Below are positions 5,471 through 10,199 of a stretch of DNA of 10,199 nt, one piece after another (the stretch's first letter is position 1; the number at the start of each line of letters is the position of its first letter). The notes under the pieces were generated by a model that searched no databases, was not told the origin of the DNA, and saw only the letters and a program-made list of their open reading frames with translations. The stretch is from an uncultured Clostridia bacterium. GTDB lineage: Bacteria > Bacillota > Clostridia > Oscillospirales > Oscillospiraceae. The stretch lies in the NCBI GenBank assembly GCA_945910975.1, contig CAMDZY010000054.1, positions 1 to 10,199 of the forward strand. The letters are read 5' to 3'. The position numbers and the translations under genes are program-made.

Positions 5471-6817
5471 ATGTCAAAAAAACGCAGAATGGTTGCTTCC
5501 GTACTGGCCATTGTGCTGGTTGCTGCGTTGCTCCTTGGCCTTTGTGGTAGCTTGGTTTTGGCACTGGCTGCTGATTCCGGTTCCATTCAGGCAGAAATTG
5601 ACAGTTTACAGTCACAGTCGGCTGAGATTCAACAGAAAAAGGCAGACCTGCAGGCCGAAATTGAGAGCAATCGCGGGGAAGCAAAGAGCGTTGTCACGCA
5701 GAAATCGGAAATCGACCGTAGCGTGGAGTTGACGCATGAAGAAATTTCCAACATCGAGGCACAGATGCAGGAATATAACCGCCTGATTGCCAGCAAGCAG
5801 GAGGAGCTGGATGGCCTTTTGGAAGAAGAGGCCGACCGCTCTGCACAGTATAAGGTTCGCCTGCGTGCGATGGAAGAAAACGGTACCAAGGTTTCTTATT
5901 GGGAAGTGCTGTTTAATTCCACCAGCTTTTCCGATTTGCTTGACCGCATGGAAATGATTCAGGAAATCGAAGAAAGCGACCAGCAGATGCTCGAAAAGCT
6001 GAAGCAGTCGGCGCAGAAGGTCGCGGCCAGCCGCGAGGAATTGGCGGCGGAAAAGGTCGCTTTGGCAGAAAAGAAGGACGAACTGGCACAGGCACAGCAG
6101 ACGCTCGACGAACAGCGAAAGGAAGCGGATGCACTTTTGCAGGAACTCTCCGCCAACATTTCCAACATGGAGGACGAGGTCAGCAACTTTGAATCGATGG
6201 AGGATGAACTGGTCAACCAGATCGCTGCCAAGGAAGTGGAGTACAAAAATGCACTCGCCGCCGAAGAAGCGGAACGGCGCCGTCAGGAAGAAGAACGCCG
6301 ACAGCAAGCTTCCAACAACGATAACTCCAATAATAACAGCAACGATTCCAACCGGAATGATTCCAACGACAATTCCAATGATAATTCCGGCAACAACAAT
6401 TCCGGCGGTGTTTCCAGCTTCGGATTTATGTATCCCCTGCCGGCCGGCACATCCTATGTCAGCTGCGCATATGGCTATCGTATCCATCCGGTGAATGGCA
6501 ACTACAGCTTCCACACCGGTGTTGACTTGGCTGCAGCAGGCGGAACGCCGATTTACGCCAGCCGAAGCGGAACGGTCACAACCGCTACATACAGTGATGT
6601 CTACGGCTATTATGTCACCATCAACCACGGAGATGGCTTCTCCACTTTGTATGGGCATATGACGTATTACACCGTTTCTTCGGGGCAGTATGTTTCACAA
6701 GGTCAGGTCATTGGATACGTCGGAACAACCGGCTGGTCAACCGGCAACCACCTGCATTTTACCATTTATTATAACGGTTCTACAGTGAACCCCATGAACT
6801 ACATCACTGTCGTATAA
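5471..6817 (+). CDS. Secreted coiled-coil M23 (LytM-type) peptidoglycan hydrolase, probable FtsEX effector
   Basis: The 448-residue protein should cleave peptide cross-links of the cell wall. It has an N-terminal signal peptide (1 to about 33/34, with ALA before the cleavage site) and a long coiled coil (about 37-275). Inside the coiled coil is a break with SYWEVLFNSTSFSDLLDRM (142-160), like the CwlO/PcsB coiled-coil domain. An Asn/Ser/Asp-rich linker (about 281-311) leads to the M23 domain (318-448). Zinc ligands His348 and Asp352 (HTGVD) and His429 (HLHF), and catalytic His396 and His427, are all present, so the enzyme should be active, unlike E. coli EnvC. A strong TAGGAGG lies 15 bp after ftsX. 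FtsEX is known to activate EnvC, CwlO, PcsB and RipC by their coiled coils, so this is the probable partner. The exact bond cleaved cannot be told. Confidence 0.93.
   Translation: MSKKRRMVASVLAIVLVAALLLGLCGSLVLALAADSGSIQAEIDSLQSQSAEIQQKKADLQAEIESNRGEAKSVVTQKSEIDRSVELTHEEISNIEAQMQEYNRLIASKQEELDGLLEEEADRSAQYKVRLRAMEENGTKVSYWEVLFNSTSFSDLLDRMEMIQEIEESDQQMLEKLKQSAQKVAASREELAAEKVALAEKKDELAQAQQTLDEQRKEADALLQELSANISNMEDEVSNFESMEDELVNQIAAKEVEYKNALAAEEAERRRQEEERRQQASNNDNSNNNSNDSNRNDSNDNSNDNSGNNNSGGVSSFGFMYPLPAGTSYVSCAYGYRIHPVNGNYSFHTGVDLAAAGGTPIYASRSGTVTTATYSDVYGYYVTINHGDGFSTLYGHMTYYTVSSGQYVSQGQVIGYVGTTGWSTGNHLHFTIYYNGSTVNPMNYITVV
6313..6408 (+). repeat. Degenerate Asn/Ser/Asp codon repeat in the M23 gene linker
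   Basis: This stretch is built from repeated AAC/AAT, GAT/GAC and TCC codons, with units such as AATGATAATTCC recurring imperfectly. It encodes a polar, flexible linker between the coiled coil and the catalytic domain. Such tracts vary in length between strains in many surface proteins; here variability is only inferred. Confidence 0.7.
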
Positions 6818-6832
6818 ACAACATTGCAAATG

Positions 6833-6868
6833 CATCATACCCACAGCCGAGGGACTGTGGGTATGATG
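6833..6868 (+). other. Strong intercistronic stem-loop without a U-tract
   Basis: CATCATACCCACAG (6833-6846) and CTGTGGGTATGATG (6855-6868) form a perfect 14-bp stem with an 8-nt loop. It sits 15 bp after the M23 stop and 7 bp before the TGGAG ribosome binding site of the S41 gene. No run of T follows on either strand, so it is not a classic terminator. It may set relative mRNA stability or expression of the two cistrons, or act as a partial terminator. Confidence 0.75.
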
Positions 6869-6886
6869 GACTAATTGGAGCATCTT

Positions 6887-8110
6887 ATGAAGGCTTTTTT
6901 TAAGCGATATTATTCTCATATTTTATGCATTCTGGTGACAGCTGCGCTTTGCACCAGCATTGGTGCGGTCTTGGCCACAAGCATGATCCATGCAAACCAC
7001 GGCACCGCCGCAAGACGGCCGGAGCAGACGCCGCTTGACACCTCAGTGCAGGACAAAATGCAAGAGATTCAGTCCTATCTGGATCATTACTTTATCGGTG
7101 ACATCGATGAAACTGCCATGGCGGATTCCATTGCCGAGGGAATGATCGCCGGAACCGGTGACCGTTGGAGCTATTATATTAGTGCCGACGATTATGATTC
7201 CTACATGGAGAGCGTGAACAATGCCTACGTTGGCATTGGTATTGTCATCCAGCTTGCCAATGAAGACGATCCCGGCTTTACGATCATGAGTGTCACAGAG
7301 GGCGGCCCTGCGGAAAAGGCCGGACTTCAAGTTGGCGATATCTTGACAAAGGTTGAGGGCAAAAGCGTTGTCGAAATGGGCATGGAGGAAACGCGTAACC
7401 ATGTCCGCGGCGAAGAGGGTACGAAGGTAACCATTACCGTTTTGCGCGGCGGCGTGGAGCAGGAGTATTCGGTCGAGCGTGCCAATATTGCCGTGGTCAA
7501 TGTGCGCAGTGAAATGCTCACAGATGAAATTGGCTATATTTCCATTGATAACTTTGATTCCAATTGCGCCAAGGATTCCATTGCCGCCATTGAATCGCTG
7601 CAAAGTCAAGGCGCAAAAAAACTGATTTTTGACGTGCGTTTTAATCCCGGCGGATTTAAAAGCGAGCTTGTAGAGCTTTTGGATTATATTTTGCCGGAGG
7701 GCAAACTGTTTATCAGTGAAGATTATTCCGGCGAAGAAACTGTGGACTATTCCGACGCTGACTGCCTGGATATGGAAATTGCAGTGCTGGTCAATGGGGA
7801 TTCCTATTCCGCAGCGGAGTTCTTTGCAGCAGCGCTTAAAGAATACGGCGTTGCGCAAGTGGTCGGAACGCAAACCTGCGGTAAGGGCTATTTCCAGACA
7901 ACATTTCCGCTCTCGGATGGCTCTGCAATCGCAATTTCAATCGGAAAATACCGCACTCCCAACGGCGTCAGCCTGGCCGAGGTCGGTGGCCTTGTGCCGG
8001 ATCAAGTGGTTGAGCTTGACCAGGAGGACTATGAAGCCCTATATTACGATCAGCTTTCACACAAGGACGACCCACAGCTGGAGAAAGCAATTGAAGTGCT
8101 TTCCAACTAA
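6887..8110 (+). CDS. S41 family C-terminal processing peptidase (CtpA/CtpB-like)
   Basis: This is a secreted, membrane-tethered serine protease of the Ctp/Prc family. The 407-residue protein has an N-terminal hydrophobic anchor (about 11-33). A PDZ domain (about 113-197, with GGPAEKAGLQVGDIL at 139-153) selects substrates. The S41 core follows, with RFNPGG (251-256), a nucleophile serine at 308 in NGDSYSAAE, Lys333 in CGKG and Gln337. These positions are almost the same as I recall for the Ser309-Lys334-Gln338 triad of B. subtilis CtpB. The SYSAAE motif departs slightly from the usual SASASE, but the nucleophile is kept. The ATG at 6887 has TGGAG 6 nt upstream; the in-frame TTG at 6875 is less likely. 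Its place after ftsEX and the M23 gene suggests processing of wall enzymes, though the substrate is unknown. Confidence 0.93.
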   Translation: MKAFFKRYYSHILCILVTAALCTSIGAVLATSMIHANHGTAARRPEQTPLDTSVQDKMQEIQSYLDHYFIGDIDETAMADSIAEGMIAGTGDRWSYYISADDYDSYMESVNNAYVGIGIVIQLANEDDPGFTIMSVTEGGPAEKAGLQVGDILTKVEGKSVVEMGMEETRNHVRGEEGTKVTITVLRGGVEQEYSVERANIAVVNVRSEMLTDEIGYISIDNFDSNCAKDSIAAIESLQSQGAKKLIFDVRFNPGGFKSELVELLDYILPEGKLFISEDYSGEETVDYSDADCLDMEIAVLVNGDSYSAAEFFAAALKEYGVAQVVGTQTCGKGYFQTTFPLSDGSAIAISIGKYRTPNGVSLAEVGGLVPDQVVELDQEDYEALYYDQLSHKDDPQLEKAIEVLSN

Positions 8111-8115
8111 AATTC

Positions 8116-8145
8116 TTGACATAGATAGGGACTATCCCTTATAAT
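8116..8145 (+). promoter_or_regulatory. Consensus promoter for greA-lysS
   Basis: TTGACA (8116-8121) and TATAAT (8140-8145) are both exact consensus hexamers, separated by 18 bp. The start is predicted near 8152, about 28 nt before the greA ATG. The spacer contains the inverted repeat AGGGA-CTA-TCCCT (8127-8139), abutting the -10 box, where a bound repressor would block RNA polymerase. The -35 box begins 5 bp after the S41 stop, and I see no terminator in between, so some read-through from the upstream operon is likely. Confidence 0.88.
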
Positions 8146-8179
8146 AAGCAGCATACTGCAATGGAAGGATGAACAAATT

Positions 8180-8653
8180 ATGGCAAAGGAATATAAACTG
8201 AGCAGCCAAAGATTAAAGGAACTGCAAGACGAACTGGATTATTTAAGAACCACCCGCGAGCAGGAAGTCATTGAGGAAATCAAGGTTGCCCGTTCTTTTG
8301 GCGACCTTTCCGAAAACAGCGAATACGATGAAGCACGCGACCAACAGGCAAAACTGTATGCGCGTATTGCTGAGGTAGAAGACATTTTAGCTCACGCAAT
8401 CATCATTGATGATGCAAACGAGGGCACTGGGCATATCGGCCTTGGCTGCACGGTTGTGGTGCGCGATTTGGAGCTGGACGAGGAAGACACGTATACAATT
8501 GTCGGCTCGCAGGAAGCGAACCCCCTGAAAAACCGGATTTCCGACGACTCGCCGTTTGGCCGCGCCATGGTCGGCAGGAGTGAAGGCGAAACCGTTACCG
8601 TCGACGCACCGGCCGGACAGCTGAAATTCTTGATTCTGTCTGTCAAAAAATAA
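8180..8653 (+). CDS. greA: GreA, transcript cleavage elongation factor
   Basis: GreA binds RNA polymerase through its C-terminal domain and inserts a coiled coil into the secondary channel. It thereby stimulates cleavage of backtracked RNA so that elongation can resume. The 157-residue length is standard. The N-terminal coiled coil (about 6-77) has the tip motif GDLSENSEYD (41-50), with the acidic residues Asp42 and Glu45 that help hold the catalytic magnesium. The C-terminal FKBP-like domain (about 82-157) contains the typical NRISDDSPFGRAMVGRSEGE. GAAGGA lies 10 nt before the ATG. lysS begins 27 bp downstream, so the two form a likely operon from the consensus promoter. Confidence 0.97.
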   Translation: MAKEYKLSSQRLKELQDELDYLRTTREQEVIEEIKVARSFGDLSENSEYDEARDQQAKLYARIAEVEDILAHAIIIDDANEGTGHIGLGCTVVVRDLELDEEDTYTIVGSQEANPLKNRISDDSPFGRAMVGRSEGETVTVDAPAGQLKFLILSVKK

Positions 8654-8680
8654 TTACTGCTCAGGGATAGGAGGATAAAC

Positions 8681-10183
8681 GTGGCAAAGTTTGTACCGCA
8701 ATCGGAAATGTCTTTGACCGACCAGGTCAAGGTTCGCAGAGATAAGCTCGCACAGCTGATGCAAGAGGGAAAGAATCCCTATGCACAGACAAAATATGAT
8801 GTAACCTCAAATTCAAAGGCAATTAAAGAGAACTATGACGCAATGGAAGGCCAAACCGTTCGCTTGGCAGGCCGACTGATGAGCAAACGTGGCATGGGCA
8901 AGGTAATTTTTTGCGATATGCAAGATTTTGCCGGTAGAATTCAGCTTTATGTCAAGTTTGACGAGATGGGAGAAGAATCGTTCTCCGATTTCCGCAAGTA
9001 TGACATCGGCGATATCGTCGGCGTGGAGGGCGATGTTTTCAAAACTCAGCGCGGCGAAATTTCCGTTCGACTGAAGAATGCAACCTTGCTTTCTAAGAGC
9101 CTGCTGCCCCTGCCGGAGAAGTTCCACGGCCTGACAGACGTGGAAACCCGCTATCGTCAGCGCTATGTCGATTTGATTGTCAATCCGGAAGTCCGCAGAA
9201 TTTTTGAGATTCGCAGCAAGTTTATTTCTCACGTGCGCAGCTTCTTGGATGGTCGCGGCTATATGGAGGTCGAAACGCCGGTACTGAACACAATTTCCGG
9301 CGGCGCTGCTGCACGTCCCTTTATAACGCATCATAACACACTGGATATTGATATGTATATGCGCATCGCAACGGAGCTGCATTTAAAGCGTCTTGTCGTT
9401 GGCGGGTTGGAGCGTGTATATGAGATCGGCCGTATCTTCCGTAACGAGGGCATGGATCCCAAGCATAATCCGGAGTTTACCACGGTCGAACTGTATCAGG
9501 CTTATACGGATTTCCACGGCATGATGGATCTGTTTGAAGACTTGCTGTCCTCGGCTGCAAAGGAAATCCTTGGCACGTATCATGTACAGTGGCTGGGCAA
9601 TGATATTGACCTGACCCCCGGCTGGCGCCGCATGACCATGGCGGAAGCCGTCAAGGAATATACCGGCGCCGACTTTATGGCGATTACATCCGATGAAGAT
9701 GCCGAAGCCCTTGCAGCATCGGTTGGCGTTGTTTTGGGCAAGGAAAAAGAGCATACATGGGGCAATTTCCTGTATGAATGCTTCGACCAGAAGGTAGAAG
9801 AACAGCTGATTCAGCCCACTTTCATCACCATGCACCCCGTTGACGTATCCCCGCTGGCAAAACGCTCCACCGCAGACCCCCGCCTGACCGAACGTTTCGA
9901 GCTATTCATCTGCCACAGCGAAATGGGTAATGCATTCTCCGAACTCAACGACCCTATCGATCAGAAAGCACGCTTCCAAAAACAAGTCGAGCTTCGCGAC
10001 AAAGGTGACGAAGAAGCCGGCATGATGGACACCGACTTCATCACCGCCCTGGAATACGCCCTCCCCCCCACCGGCGGTCTCGGCATCGGCATCGACCGCT
10101 GCGTCATGCTCCTAACAAACTCCGACTCCATCCGAGAGGTAATACTGTTCCCGACAATGAAGTCCTTACCGAACGACAAGTAA
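8681..10183 (+). CDS. lysS: LysS, class II lysyl-tRNA synthetase
   Basis: The enzyme activates lysine with ATP and loads it onto tRNA-Lys for translation in the cytoplasm. The 500-residue length is typical and complete. The N-terminal OB-fold anticodon-binding domain lies at about 60-140. The class II core shows motif 1 around EVETPVLN (196-203), motif 2 as FRNEGMDPKHNPEFTT (253-268) and motif 3 as GGLGIGIDR (465-473). MHPVDVSPLAK (384-394) is also a conserved LysS segment. The start is a GTG at 8681 with AGGAGG 6 nt upstream, encoding MAKFVPQSEM. It follows greA by 27 bp. The last third, from about 9820, uses mostly C-ending codons, unlike the first two thirds. Only 16 bases follow the stop, with no terminator visible in them. 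Confidence 0.97.
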   Translation: MAKFVPQSEMSLTDQVKVRRDKLAQLMQEGKNPYAQTKYDVTSNSKAIKENYDAMEGQTVRLAGRLMSKRGMGKVIFCDMQDFAGRIQLYVKFDEMGEESFSDFRKYDIGDIVGVEGDVFKTQRGEISVRLKNATLLSKSLLPLPEKFHGLTDVETRYRQRYVDLIVNPEVRRIFEIRSKFISHVRSFLDGRGYMEVETPVLNTISGGAAARPFITHHNTLDIDMYMRIATELHLKRLVVGGLERVYEIGRIFRNEGMDPKHNPEFTTVELYQAYTDFHGMMDLFEDLLSSAAKEILGTYHVQWLGNDIDLTPGWRRMTMAEAVKEYTGADFMAITSDEDAEALAASVGVVLGKEKEHTWGNFLYECFDQKVEEQLIQPTFITMHPVDVSPLAKRSTADPRLTERFELFICHSEMGNAFSELNDPIDQKARFQKQVELRDKGDEEAGMMDTDFITALEYALPPTGGLGIGIDRCVMLLTNSDSIREVILFPTMKSLPNDK

Positions 10184-10199
10184 GAAAACCCCAGTATTT

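Noticed and set aside
5612..6658. Long open frame on the minus strand, antisense to the M23 peptidase gene.
   Set aside because: It mirrors the repetitive coiled-coil and linker codons of the plus-strand gene, gives a low-complexity hydrophobic product, and resembles no protein family I know.
6833..6868. Intrinsic terminator ending the ftsEX-M23 transcript.
   Set aside because: The stem is strong, but no T-run follows on either strand and the S41 gene follows within a few bases of the ribosome-binding-site spacing; kept only as a stem-loop.
7043..7873. Open frame of 276 codons on the minus strand, antisense to the S41 protease gene.
   Set aside because: It has no recognisable domain, while the plus-strand frame has a full PDZ and catalytic triad; it is a by-product of codon bias.
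1..10199. Search for CRISPR arrays, insertion sequences, phage genes, tRNA or rRNA genes, or an undescribed defence cassette.
   Set aside because: Nearly all sequence is accounted for by conserved chromosomal genes and their control regions; no repeat array, transposase, terminal repeats or structural RNA gene beyond the FMN riboswitch was seen.

Overview
The window reads as a chromosomal core region of a low-to-medium GC Gram-positive bacterium, most likely a gut-type member of Clostridia (Oscillospiraceae/Ruminococcaceae-like). The reasons are: an FMN-riboswitch-controlled RibU (ECF riboflavin transporter S component), a DUF4830 protein, a CdaR/PucR-type regulator next to ftsEX, strong AGGAGG-type ribosome binding sites, and greA-lysS adjacency. 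Placement is inference; no rRNA or other species marker is present. I see no insertion sequence, CRISPR array, prophage, tRNA or rRNA.

Layout. (1) 1-740, minus strand: the 5' part of ribU, truncated by the window edge, behind a complete FMN riboswitch, an intrinsic terminator and a promoter. (2) 744-1323, plus strand: a SLOG-family (DUF1273/YpsA-like) gene with its own likely extended -10 promoter, back to back with the ribU promoter. (3) 1318-1782, minus strand: a membrane-anchored DUF4830 protein, convergent with the SLOG gene and overlapping it by 6 bp. (4) 1904-2614, plus strand: an RsuA-type pseudouridine synthase. (5) 2714-8110, plus strand: one apparent operon, PucR/CdaR-type regulator - ftsE - ftsX - M23 coiled-coil peptidase - S41 (CtpB-like) protease, behind a good promoter that lies inside nested inverted repeats. 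(6) 8116-10183, plus strand: greA and lysS behind a promoter with perfect consensus hexamers.

How the genes work together. FtsE (ATPase) and FtsX (membrane partner) form the complex known in several bacteria to activate a cell-wall hydrolase through its coiled-coil domain. The next gene encodes such a protein: signal peptide, PcsB/CwlO-like coiled coil, and an M23 domain whose metal-binding residues are all present. The S41 protease could process or turn over the hydrolase. The PucR/CdaR-type regulator at the head of the operon is the natural candidate for sensing a signal and controlling it. Upstream, riboflavin uptake is controlled by FMN: the leader has a terminator hairpin nested inside a second helix that would also cover the ribosome binding site.

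Most of the window is well-understood housekeeping sequence. I do not see an undescribed defence or mobile system. The points most worth checking are the inverted repeats around the regulator/ftsEX promoter, the apparent two-layer ribU leader, and the pairing of a catalytically intact M23 enzyme with FtsEX and an S41 protease.
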